Shown piece by piece: positions 54,866 through 64,000 of a stretch of DNA of 64,000 nt (its first letter is position 1; each line of letters begins with the position of its first letter). The notes under the pieces were generated by a model that saw only the letters and a list, made by a program, of their open reading frames with translations, was not told where the DNA came from and ran no database searches. Both the position numbers and the translations under genes were made by a program. The DNA is from Liolophura sinensis (taxonomy: Eukaryota; Mollusca; Polyplacophora; Chitonida; Chitonidae): contig NC_088298.1 in NCBI RefSeq assembly GCF_032854445.1, forward strand, positions 23,209,295-23,273,294. Reading direction: 5' to 3'.

Positions 54866-56259
54866 ATTTCATGCAAGGCATTTCGTCCAGAACTAAGTTA
54901 AACATTTCTCAATTCCGAGTTCTATATATTTTTAAAGTTATCCTACTAAAAAAACTGTAAGCTTCAGTACCAAAAGTAGTGTTCTTCTACTTTCATTTTT
55001 GTCTCAACTGCACCAGACAGAGTGAATTTTTAGGGAAAATTCAATACATGTATGTCCCCTATATCTATGCATTTCGGGATTTATGCTGTACTAGAATATT
55101 TCCCTAGATGAGAGCACCCATTTCCATTTAATTTTCAAACTGTTGTCCTTAAAAAATAGAATGTGGGTTCCCCTAGGGGCTTCAGTAATTACCAATATGT
55201 GAGAGTAATGTGGGGAAAAAGAATCATGTCGACAATAAAAGCTGATCACTGGCTGAATAATAGCCAAATATTTTAGGAGATGCTTCACCACCTAATCTTG
55301 CCATTTGCAAGTAACGTGGGCGTAACAATGTTTAACCTTTCCTTAACATCAAAACTAAAACCGTCTTGAAAGTTATTTCAAGACCGATGTGTTCTTTTAG
55401 AATTTTAGAAGATTTCACCTAAACAGCCAAAGACATAATCAGACAAAAGAATCCATACTTTTGAAATGGCACCAATTGGTTTTATGCCACTCAATAGTTC
55501 TTTTGCTCACATTTATGGATGGAAGTTATGTTAAACCACTGGCAACCAGGTGCCTGACAAACCACCTGGCTTAAAGCCTTAATCATACCGGCAGGAGGCG
55601 GATACCGTTTGTGGTTCACATCACATTAGACATACCTTGTTTGTTCATATCATGTTGAGTGCCGTGCATGAGCAATGAGCGTTAATTAGCAAATGCCAGT
55701 GGGATACTAGTAATGTATGTACACTGTAATGTGCTTCTTAGATACCTAAATATGATTGGGTAATATAAGTTAAGGATAATATAGTCGTGAAAGACTGGCT
55801 GCTGTTGAATTCAAAAGGACCAACGGTCACGTGAGGTCATGGAATATTCTCATAACCTGCAGCCGATGCCATATGTGTCCGTTCACTAGGTTATCTCCCT
55901 TGATTCGGATGTGAAAACAGAGGCTGGAGAAATTCGCCGAGAGATCAACTTTCTGCGCTGAACTTGATGGGTCTTTTGCAGGATACATTTTTTCCGTGAT
56001 AACTCAGTGAACATAAAACAGAAATATATTGTATCAGTAACCCTCATATTACAGACACTATACAGCTCCGTATCCTGTCATCGAGTAACCAAATATCGCA
56101 GGCAAATCTGTATTGGTCATAGGTTGTCTTACATTTCACGTCATTTGTCTGGTGTTTGTTTGCTCAAAACACGGACATATTTTCCGCCAAAAGTAAACTG
56201 CATCAGCCTGAGTACGAACTTAACAAACATAACTATATCCTGCGTTTGTTTCATTTCAG
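54866..56259. other. Non-coding stretch with SINE-B fragment
   Basis: 55480-55625 is an inverted SINE-B body (CCAGGTGCCTGACAAACC in reverse). No upstream exon of the monooxygenase-like gene could be recognised. A signal-like frame from 56007 reads into the next exon without splicing and is not convincing. Confidence 0.4.
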
Positions 56260-56400
56260 GAATAAGAGGGTCTTTCAAGCAGTTCAGGAACGGTCGTTTG
56301 ATCCGCACTGTCGCTGAGGACGACTTCTATTTCTATGAATCCCCCAGTTTGTACGTCTTTGAACCTACCGTCGAATTTCTACCGGGAGTCAAACAGAGTT
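56260..56400 (+). CDS. Copper monooxygenase C-domain-like exon
   Basis: After a good acceptor (TTTCATTTCAG) the frame reads GIRGSFKQFRNGRLIRTVAEDD then FYFYESPSLYVFEPTVEFLPG. The pattern RNG-x(8)-DD-Y-F-----Y----V-VLPG is that of the C-terminal domain of Cu type II ascorbate-dependent monooxygenases (dopamine/tyramine beta-hydroxylase, MOXD). These hydroxylate amines or peptides in the secretory pathway. The donor is unclear (GT at about 56400) and the conserved Asp of PGD is Val here, so the gene may be decayed. Assignment by pattern only. Confidence 0.5.
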
Positions 56401-56947
56401 ACCGCCCTTGTCTCACTAATTATTGCGCTCCTCCTCTTTTTCTTGCATCGAACATGAGCTAACAGATCCAGTTGTTTAGGGACATGACGCTGCTAATGGA
56501 ATTAACGGAATTCCGATCATCGTAAAAACTAGGGTGAACGTTACGTAGACGCACAGGGTGTGTGTTGTGTTTTTTCAGTATTTTTCGGCGACCAAGCATT
56601 CCTGAATAAAATTGTTTCAGGTATCTGTTCGAATCATGCTGTGCTTACTGTATATAAAGAGAATGCATGTGTATCAAGTACAAATAGAGACAAAGGCTGA
56701 GACACGCTGTTTATGTTTTCCTCCCTAATCGCCGTGATCCCAGTGACCTTGAGTTGCTGTGGCTGGGAATGTTGTATGTCACTTCCGCATGATAGTAGAG
56801 AGCATTATTGAAATGCGTTTGCGCCTTAGTTTACAACCACATCCCGGTAAATTTGTTTTATTTACAACTACTGAGGCGGGCTCAACACAGTAAAACTGTG
56901 CGACGAATCAACCAGCCAATAAATGTATCGTTTTAATTATTTATCAG

Positions 56948-57024
56948 GACGAGATGTGCTACACGTTTTTCACCTACTATCCCCGAATTCCTAACCTGAA
57001 GGAGTGTGATCAGATTGGGGAAAA
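56948..57024 (+). CDS. Copper monooxygenase C-domain-like exon, next
   Basis: Between TTTATCAG and GTAAGC, 77 nt encode DEMCYTFFTYYPRIPNLKEC. The DEMC---F-YYP signature directly follows the preceding exon's domain region in this enzyme family, usually after about 20 residues that are not seen here. The two exons together make a chance match unlikely. Whether the gene is intact is unknown; copper-ligand exons were not found. Confidence 0.55.
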
Positions 57025-57094
57025 GTAAGCATATGTGAAAGTAAGCATATGTAGCTGAGAGTTCAAATCCATGTGATGCTATGTGGTTCTTCTT

Positions 57095-57262
57095 TTTTTA
57101 ATTTATTTATTTATTTATTTGATTGTTGTTTTAGGCCGTACTCAAGAATATTTCACTGATACGACGGCGGCCAGCATTATGGTAAGAGGAAAACAGGCAG
57201 AGCAAGGGACAAATACATGACCATCAGCAGGCTGCAGCCAGACCTTCCCACGTACTTGCCTT
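57095..57262 (-). mobile_element. SINE-A copy
   Basis: Inverted 3' half with (ATTT)n at left, GTACTCAAGAATATTTCACTG, CGACGGCGGCCAGCATTATGG and GACCTTCCCACGTAC. Confidence 0.9.
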
Positions 57263-59560
57263 GATGAAGGCGATCCTGGCTTGTGACAAAGTTCATCTCT
57301 GGCCTAGCAACAACACTGAGTTCGAAAATTGCACCGACTATCATATAATGCCCGAGAGGGAAAACCGCTCCTGACAGGCTACTGTATTATGCCAATCATA
57401 TTTATCCCAGAATATGTGTCAAAGATATTAAATTCTTGTCATCCGCTGGAATCCAGAATTTTTTCTTTTATCGAAATGAAATTTTGTCTTTAAAACAAAC
57501 ATATGGAATTATGTAAACTGTGTTCATTCATTAGCGATTATCCGAATCCAGATGACAGTTTCAATATCAATAATCCCACATTTGATTTCTTTCGAAATCG
57601 AACACATTATTTGCTTTCAGGTATAAAATTATGGCAGAATAAATCTGCATTATATATTGCAGCAATTCAAGATTTTCCGATTTCATTTGTGACCGAAATT
57701 CAATGTTGTTGTTAAAAATGTTTCTGTGAAATGTAGGTCAAAAGTTAGGGAAGCCATGCACCCATATCAGCTGACCTAATCCTGCTTAAATCTGACAAAC
57801 CTATAATCATTCATTCATTCAACCAAACCCTTGAGTGATAGATTTTGAGTTTCTAGCCTATTGTGCTAACTGCTCATAAGGCGTCAGTAAAATGTGAATT
57901 CAAGGCGTTTGATGTCTGGTGTGTTCGGCACGCTGTTCCAGTGATGTAGCACTGTAAGTGTACATTAGTTTTGGTCATTCTGCTATAAAAGAAATCATGA
58001 CTGTTCTCTTTTTCATTTGATTGTTGTTTAACGATGTACCGGTACTACCTGAATTTGCACCTAAACGATAACCTCGAGTTTCATGGTTGAAGGATGGACG
58101 GAATAAACCAGCCACCAATGGCAGGTCACTTGCGAACTGCCCCACGTGTCAAATACGGAATATTAGTGGAAGGCAAATGTTCTCTTGCTGCCTGCATTCA
58201 AGATTACAGCTTCGGTCACTTATTCCGTCAATGCAAGGCCTGAAAGAAATGAAAGTCTAGGAATTCGTTGTCTGCGAATGAGATTGAATTCGCGACACGA
58301 TTGAGGGACAAGTACTTCATTAATCGCTGATATGACCTGCTCCCATCTTCATTCTTCTTCTTACAGCTTAAAGATCATAAAGCGAGCTCAAGGAATATTT
58401 CACTGACGGTGTGGGTAGAGAAAATTAGTGAAACACAATACTGCAGACCCCCGCTTTCCACCCAACATATACTAGTAGATGGAGCATTCTTGAGTACGGC
58501 GTAAAACACCAAGCAAATAAATCAAATCAACTGCACAAATCGTATCTGGCCCGCACAGCAGGACGAACATAGGTGACACGTTCTTCTGTAAGATATGTTC
58601 CAATACGCAGAAAAAACAAACCTGAAGTATATGTAAGATGCAAATCCATTAAACACTGTCCACAAAAATGTTTCCATTTATTTTTGAATATTTTTTTCAA
58701 CCTAGCAAAATGCAAATTTGGATTTTACTGTGGCCTTTGATGAAAATATTGGGACCAGTGACGTCACATCAGGTGTTTGCAACTGAACAAATACTGCTAC
58801 AGGTCATCGTTGAAAATGCATCCGCATGTAAAGTTATGAATACATTTTATTGAAACGAGCTATTTCAAGCCAAAAATATGAACATGACGTCACCGATACC
58901 CTCTGTTTCACTACAGACCACCGTAGAATCTGATGTTTTAACACCATTTTACTCGGTTGGGAATATTCCAAAAAAGTAAATCGAACTCTTTTCACACAGT
59001 TTTAAGTGGTCTTTCATCTGATAAATACTTCAGTATAGTCTTTACTTTGCCTTTAAAGATCCATTCCTTGTACTACACATCACATAGCTGATTAAACGTT
59101 TTACTCGAATCATTAAATTCAACCTCTTCACACTTTACATGTTTATTTCACTTTTGTTTTACACCATACTTAAGAAATGTTCGTTTTATGAGTGAAAGAA
59201 AATAGGGTTCCCAGCCTAAATTACATTTCTTTACCTTAAGCACGATACTGACTAACTTTTCTACATGTGACGTATTGATAAAAGACAAGTGGGCCTTGAA
59301 TGAACGTTAGATGGCGGAAACGGCCACACACCAGTCTTAATGGCCGCTAATGGTCATCAAGATGGGGTGATCTACAAATTCCGCGTGCAAGGCCAATTCT
59401 AGGCCTCTATATCTGAACAATAAGCCTTTATACACTTGTCATTTTAATCAGTAGATAGGCTTCATGATATCAATTGCAAACAAGTTTATCTATCAATAAA
59501 TGAATCAATCTTTCATTCAACAAAACTCAATAAATCGATGTTATTTTTCAATTAATTTAA
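57263..59560. other. Non-coding stretch with SINE fragments
   Basis: 58040-58220 is an inverted SINE-B body. 58380-58410 and 58455-58530 are SINE-A ends (TTCTTGAGTACGGCGTAAAACACC plus a TAAAT tail). Frames at 57503 and 58668 lack support. Confidence 0.45.
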
Positions 59561-59564
59561 TTCT

Positions 59565-59636
59565 TTATTTCAGATCCTTCAGTCCAGGGAACATTTTGAC
59601 GTATTCCAAGAACGCCGTCATGTAGTCCGTGCTCAT
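59565..59636 (-). CDS. Last exon candidate of EGF-VWA gene
   Basis: On minus, an AG acceptor (AAAAG) precedes a frame reading MSTDYMTAFLEYVKMFPGLK then DLK and TAA (59565-59567). The sequence looks like real protein, and phase 0 agrees with the exon at 60474-60521. A second possible acceptor (TTATAG) at 59645 would give a different frame, so the exact boundary is uncertain. It would form a helical C-terminal tail after the VWA domain. Confidence 0.5.
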   Translation of the reverse strand: MSTDYMTAFLEYVKMFPGLKDLK

Positions 59637-59739
59637 CTTTTGAACTATAACGATAAAACGAAATAAAAAAAATGAAAACAAAGTCATGAACACCAAACAC
59701 TGAACACATATTGTTTCTCTCATTTCTTTCTTTCATAAA

Positions 59740-59955
59740 AGAATTTATTTATTTCTTTAGTGTTTTACGCCGTATTCAAGAATATTTCAAATATACAACG
59801 GCGGCCAGCATTATTGTGGGAGGAAACCGGGCAGAACCCGGTGGAAACCCACGACCATTAGCAGGATGCTTGAAGACGTATGGCCGGAGAGGAAGCCTCC
59901 ATGAGCTGGACTTGAACTCACAGAGACCGCATTGGTGGGAGGATCCTGGGTGATT
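59740..59955 (-). mobile_element. SINE-A copy
   Basis: Inverted, well preserved from TTTATTT tail to GAGCTGGACTTGAACTCACAG (B-box region) and the start of the tRNA-like head. Confidence 0.9.
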
Positions 59956-60184
59956 TTCTGCAAAGGATACCACGGGACCATTCTAATGACGTTTGGTACT
60001 AAAATGTCTCTGGGCAAAGGCATGGCAAAATATCTTTCAAGCCAGCCTTCGGTTTAATTTCACTCCGTTACATTGTTTTATTTTTCGTGTATGTTTGTAT
60101 GTCTCAACAGATTTATCCTTGAGTTTTAGTTGATTGATTTGCAAAAGCTGCAACGTCCATTCTGGGTTTGCTGTATGTATTTCT

Positions 60185-60440
60185 CTATTTACTTGTTTAG
60201 TGTTTCAAGTTGTACGCACTAAAATTTTACTTATTCGAGGGCGGTCAGCATTTTGGTGGGAGTAAACTGGGCAGAGTAAACCACTGAGGAAAACCCCGAC
60301 GATCATCAAAATGCTGGCAGACCTATCCACATAGGGCCGGAGAAGAAACCAGCCTGAAATGGATTTGAACTCACAGCCATCTCATTGGTGAGAGGTGCCT
60401 GGGCCATTGTACTGCTCTAACCACTAAACCACAGAGGGCT
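60185..60440 (-). mobile_element. SINE-A copy, near full length
   Basis: Inverted and older (many substitutions) but spans tail, body and head to CCACAGAGGGC. Confidence 0.85.
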
Positions 60441-60473
60441 ATATATTAACATTAAAAATCAAGATCTACTCAC

Positions 60474-60521
60474 CTCAGTTTGCATGATTTCCAGTTCAGG
60501 CATTTTTCTGCTCTGAAGTCT
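60474..60521 (-). CDS. Penultimate exon candidate of EGF-VWA gene
   Basis: 48 nt between TATACAG and GTGAGTAG on minus, reading RLQSRKMPELEIMQTE in phase 0. The VWA exon upstream (61287-61707) ends in phase 1, so either a small exon lies between 60522 and 61286 or one boundary is misjudged. An amphipathic helix is likely. Confidence 0.4.
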
Positions 60522-61286
60522 CTGTATAAATAATAAGAAGAAACTGATTGCAATTCAACAATATCTTTCGAGTACTAAATGTCACCCAAAATATTTCGCA
60601 TGATACAATGGCTTATTTCTTGTATTGATTCATTCAAGGGATAAAAGGATTACCCTCGGCTGTTAATGCCAGTGTTAAAAACGAACCTTGGCCTTTAAAC
60701 TGAATTTAGCTCATGCACAACAAGAGCAAATTTGCATTGAATTTGTATTGAACTTCGTGTCACATTGCACCAAGGTCTATCGTTAAGTAAACGGCACATG
60801 TTAAAGAATATGATGTCAAAAATTGACAAAGCGAATAATTTGTTCATGCGGCTGATTATTCACAAATAAATATGCCTGATAAACTTTCAGCACAAAACCG
60901 TCAGCAAAAAACTGTCCAGTATAAAATTTCCAACGAGGATTGTTCATGTGACGGGTATGTATAATATATGTTAAAGTTCACTTCCGGTACAGAAAAATAA
61001 CAGAATCAGTATTTACTAACGTTAATGTCCTTTGATTAGTTTACTTCACAGAACAGCCCAAACCCACAGCCCACGAAAAAAAAAAAAAAAAAAAAAAGAC
61101 AGTTTCTTAGACATGCGATGGTCCGAGCAGAGAGAATGGGGAAGCGAATCATGTAAAGCGAAAGCACGATTTAAATCGAGATTACTGGTAGCCCTATCAT
61201 TTTGAAGAAAATTCACCTCGAGACGCGTGATTTCGCATCCCATGATCTATATCTTGCAAAATACTTCAAAAACTTGATCAACTCAC

Positions 61287-61707
61287 TGCAAGCTGCGCGC
61301 TTGATGGTTTCCTTGATGGTGTCCAAGGCTTGGAAGTTCTCAACCATAAAGGTGTAATCTTCATCAGGGTCCGAGGAAATGGCATTGATTTCATTCGGTG
61401 AGACGTCGCCTATACCGATACAGAACACGGTAACTCCCGAGTCGCGGAGAAGCTGGGCCTGTTTGCGGGTTTCGCCTGGTTTTCGGGAAAGTCCGTCAGT
61501 GAGGACGATGGCAATCTTTGGCACACCCTCTCTGGCAGTGGTGAAGATCTTTTTCCGGGCCATCTTTAGAGCGCGGTTGGTGTAGGTACCAGTGCCAATC
61601 TCGTGGATCTTTTCAACCGCGAACGGAATGTCAGCCTCGTCTCCGTGAGTATCGAAGTTGAACTGGATCTTGGCATTTGTGTTGTAGGTTTCCACAGCGA
61701 CGCGGAC
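61287..61707 (-). CDS. VWA domain C-terminal exon of EGF-VWA gene
   Basis: 421 nt, open, between TTTTAG and GTGAGT. Encodes the rest of a von Willebrand type A domain: VRVAVETYNTNAKIQFNF, the MIDAS Thr region GTGTYTNRAL, IAIVLTDGLS (MIDAS Asp in TDG), then GVTVFCIGIGDVS and a C-terminal helix ending KRAAC. With the exon at 62036-62187 all metal-site residues (DxSxS, T, D) are present. VWA domains bind collagen and other matrix proteins through a divalent cation. Secreted location is inferred from the family. Confidence 0.92.
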
Positions 61708-62035
61708 CTAAAACCAAAATAGTGGAGAATTAATAATGACGGTATAAGAATTGTCTGATCATTTTGTGAGGAACTTTGTTCTGACGTCATCTCCTCTTGC
61801 GCGTCTGAAGACCATCTATGTAATGTTTGACTATGACATTTTGACTTGCAAAATGATTCCGTAATGCCGCATTCTTATTTATTTATTTATTGATTTGATT
61901 GGTGATTTACGCCGTACTCAAGAATATTTCACTTATACGACAGCAACCAGCATTATGGCGGGGGGAAACCCCACCCCGTATTAATAGCGCATAAATGATC
62001 ATCAACAATTTTGCTAACGTCACAATCAGCGTTAC
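61708..62035. other. VWA intron with SINE-A fragment
   Basis: The intron carries an inverted SINE-A 3' fragment at 61875-61975 (TTACGCCGTACTCAAGAATATT). Confidence 0.8.
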
Positions 62036-62187
62036 CTTATCTGGCTTGACGTCAAAGTTGGTGACGACATCCTTAACGAAATCCTTCATGATCTCGTAGC
62101 TCTTCTTGCCAATACTGCTGGAGGAGTCCATGATGATGCCAATGTCAGCGATCATCTCACACGGTGGCGCTGTAGTTGGGGCAGGAG
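62036..62187 (-). CDS. VWA domain N-terminal exon of EGF-VWA gene
   Basis: 152 nt between CATCAG and GTAACG. Starts with a Pro/Thr linker (PAPTTAPPCEM), then IADIGIIMDSSSSIGKKSYE and a KDFVKDVV helix, ending VKPDK in phase 0, which matches the next exon. DxSxS is intact. Its closest relative in the window is the broken copy at 51041-51192. Confidence 0.92.
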
Positions 62188-62772
62188 CTGATGGTGATGG
62201 AATACGTGAAAAATAACTATGAGGTGACTAAGTAATAATCTGTTAATTTTTTTATTTTTTTATTTATTTGAGTGTTATTTAACACAAGACTGGAGAAATG
62301 TTCACTTATAGAAAGCTTTATGGGCGAAGGAAACCGAAGTGGCTGATAATTATTTTATATTTGGCTTAAAGGATACAATGAAACCTTGGTTTGTGTTGCA
62401 TAATAAAGAGTATATGATCTGGCCTAACAAAGAAGTACAAACACGATTCTCAGATTTCTTCTTGGGGGTGAACCGATGGCTTTAAAATACAATTTTCCCA
62501 AGCTCCCGACACTGACGGAAAATATCTATAAAAAAGACGGGTTATTAAGAAATGTAAATATGCCTAAAATAATTAGAATTTTTTAATAATTCTTTTGGCA
62601 TATCTTTCTTCATTTTCTTTAAAATATACTCCCGTCTCTGTGAGTTCAAGTCCAGCTCATGTTGGCTTCCTATCCGGCCGTACGTGGGAAGCTTTGCCAG
62701 CAGCCTGCCAATGGTCGTCACAAGCCAACTTAAAAAACACACAAAAAAAGATAAAGGATTCGTATTTCTTAC
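62188..62772. other. Intron with SINE fragments
   Basis: 62245-62340 is a worn inverted repeat end ((ATTT)n, AGTGTTATTTAACAC). 62610-62735 is the SINE-A middle on plus (GTGAGTTCAAGTCCAGCTCATG). No exon is seen. Confidence 0.7.
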
Positions 62773-62995
62773 TTGTTGTTGTAGTTGTGGGTGGGATCTT
62801 AGTGCAGGTGAACCCATCACCCTCATAGCCCTCGTCACAGGCACATTTCTTGTCGCCTCCGATCATCTTGCACTCAGCATCCTCGTGGCATGGCTCGCCG
62901 TTTTTCGTCGTCTGGATGAAACTCTTCACGTTCTTTTTGTCCCAGATACAGGTGAAAATCTCGGAACAGTCGTCACTGATTCTCTTCTCACCGAT
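62773..62995 (-). CDS. EGF-like exon of EGF-VWA gene
   Basis: 223 nt from ACAG to GTAAG, open. Reads IGEKRISDDCSEIFTCIWDK, then an EGF-like module NGEPCHEDAECKMIGG / KKCACDEGYEGDGFTC with six cysteines in EGF order, and a Thr-rich tail PPTTTTTS leading into the VWA linker. The phase-1 end matches the VWA exon. The opening C-S-E-I-F-T-C segment may close a preceding C8/TIL region encoded to the right of the window. Extracellular matrix-type protein; shell-matrix function is an inference. Confidence 0.92.
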
Positions 62996-63134
62996 CTGTA
63001 AAAAAAAAAAAGGACGGTTATCATGGTGATACGTCGATAACGTTTTAAAACTCAGGAAAAGGCTTGGAGAAGGCAATACTGCTCTCCCTGCAGTATTACT
63101 GGTTGAACTAGTTTGTGATCAATATTACTAGTTG

Positions 63135-63380
63135 TACCAGTTTATTTATTTATTTGATTGTTGTTTTTAAAGCCAAACACAAGAATAAGGCCATCATTGT
63201 GGTGGGAGGAAACCGGGCACAGCCCAGGGGAAACCCACGACCATCCACAGGTTTTGCCACACCTTTTCCCGTACCACCGAGGGAGCCTGCGTGAACTGGA
63301 CTTGAACTCACAGTACCGCATTGGTGAGAGGCTGCTGGGCCATTGCGCCGAGCTGACACGCTAAACACCTGGATCACGCA
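63135..63380 (-). mobile_element. SINE-A copy, near full length
   Basis: Inverted, from (TTTA)n tail through GGTGGGAGGAAACCGGGCA to the tRNA-like head; B-box region GACTTGAACTCACAG. Confidence 0.9.
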
Positions 63381-63393
63381 GGCCCCGAACACG

Positions 63394-63571
63394 TTTGTGC
63401 CATTGTGCTTTATGCAGTTGTACCAGTTGAACCATTTCTTATCAGGGCTCTTTATGCGGTATCACGGTTGAATTGAACAACTTTGTGCCATTGTGCTCTA
63501 TGTAGTTGTACCAGTTGAACCATTTCTTATCAGAGCTCTTTATGCGGTATCACGGTTGAATTGAACAACTT
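63394..63571. repeat. 88-bp tandem duplication
   Basis: The unit beginning GTGCCATTGTGCT occurs at 63397 and 63485 with about four differences. Degenerate earlier traces (GTACCAGTT...) lie at 63115-63140. Confidence 0.9.
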
Positions 63572-63689
63572 TTATGGCAACGCATTCCGATACATGTACA
63601 ACTTCCTGCCAGCCTGTAGATTATTGTTTGTTTGGTTGCTTGCTAGCTTGGGTCATAACATTCACTTACTGAGTATTTCAGGGACGGCA

Positions 63690-63900
63690 TCAAGCTATCT
63701 CCTTGCAGTGCGCAATTCACGAGAGTCAACATATCTACAATGCTGCCTCACTGGAAGGCCACGTCCATGAGATTACACATGACGCTCCACCATGCAGACA
63801 CGGTATACTGACACCAAGTAGACCAGTACCTAGCCTATGCTTTATTGTAAGCTAAGCGCCAAGCCTTACAAGTACCAAAATTACAGATTTTAACGTCTTA
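63690..63900 (-). repeat. Intron segment shared, inverted, with 49880-50250
   Basis: Counterpart of the segment in the plus pseudogene. It lies upstream of the EGF exon of the minus gene as expected for a duplicated intron. The C8 and VWD exons of this gene should be just beyond the right edge of the window. Confidence 0.75.
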
Positions 63901-64000
63901 GCTATGACTCGACAAGCACCGAACTCGAGGGTTTTCTCTTTCCAAATGGATACTCCACATCCCTACCATTCAAATATGGCCCGAAGCTGTCTTTAAATTT

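Noticed and set aside
61379-61585. 68-codon frame on plus
   Set aside because: Antisense shadow of the VWA exon.

Overview
The window looks like nuclear DNA of a marine invertebrate, most likely a mollusc or another lophotrochozoan. Coding sequence is sparse and split by canonical GT-AG introns. tRNA-derived SINEs are scattered throughout, and the host genes encode secreted VWD, EGF-like and VWA modules of the kind found in shell-matrix and extracellular-matrix proteins. The species assignment is inference; nothing in the sequence names it.

Layout. 0-7.3 kb (minus strand): the 5' part of a secreted VWD gene, with TATA box, signal-peptide exon and three further exons joined by matching phase-1 introns. 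Its 5.4 kb first intron holds a decayed LINE, SINEs and a 73-bp tandem repeat. 7.3-10.5 kb: repeats and unassigned DNA. 10.8-20.6 kb: a wrecked Polinton/Maverick (adintovirus-like) element with minor and major capsid genes and an adenain-like protease on plus, and a protein-primed-type family B DNA polymerase on minus. It is interrupted at 14.1-16.7 kb by a mobile element with ~95-bp terminal inverted repeats that carries a Penelope-like reverse transcriptase. 21.7-24.1 kb: a decayed C2H2 zinc-finger gene (minus) degenerated into a GA-rich minisatellite and split by a second, internally deleted copy of the same TIR element. A CCAAT-box-rich tandem repeat lies upstream of it. 24.8-38.9 kb: mostly non-coding, bounded by ~1-kb inverted repeats, with a 13-copy 95-bp satellite.

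39.3-48.3 kb is a second, different virus-like element. It has a two-part putative double-jelly-roll major capsid gene, small membrane and coiled-coil genes, a DDE integrase, and on minus one long broken gene joining a family-B-like polymerase, an SF1 helicase and an HNH endonuclease. Three copies or scraps of the TIR family lie in or beside these viral relics. All viral-type genes here are broken by stops, frameshifts or lost catalytic residues, so none looks functional.

49.2-51.2 kb (plus): a pseudogene of the VWD/C8-EGF-VWA family, ended by a Penelope-type GIY-YIG endonuclease fragment. 56.2-57.0 kb (plus): two exons resembling the C-terminal domain of copper type II monooxygenases (dopamine beta-hydroxylase/MOXD family). 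59.5-64 kb (minus): an apparently intact EGF-VWA gene, 3' part only, in inverted orientation to the 50-kb pseudogene and sharing intron sequence with it.

The host story is one of duplicated secreted matrix-protein genes. Most remaining content is layered mobile DNA: two viral-type integrations, a chimeric TIR/reverse-transcriptase element that multiplied and struck them, and LINE/SINE traffic.
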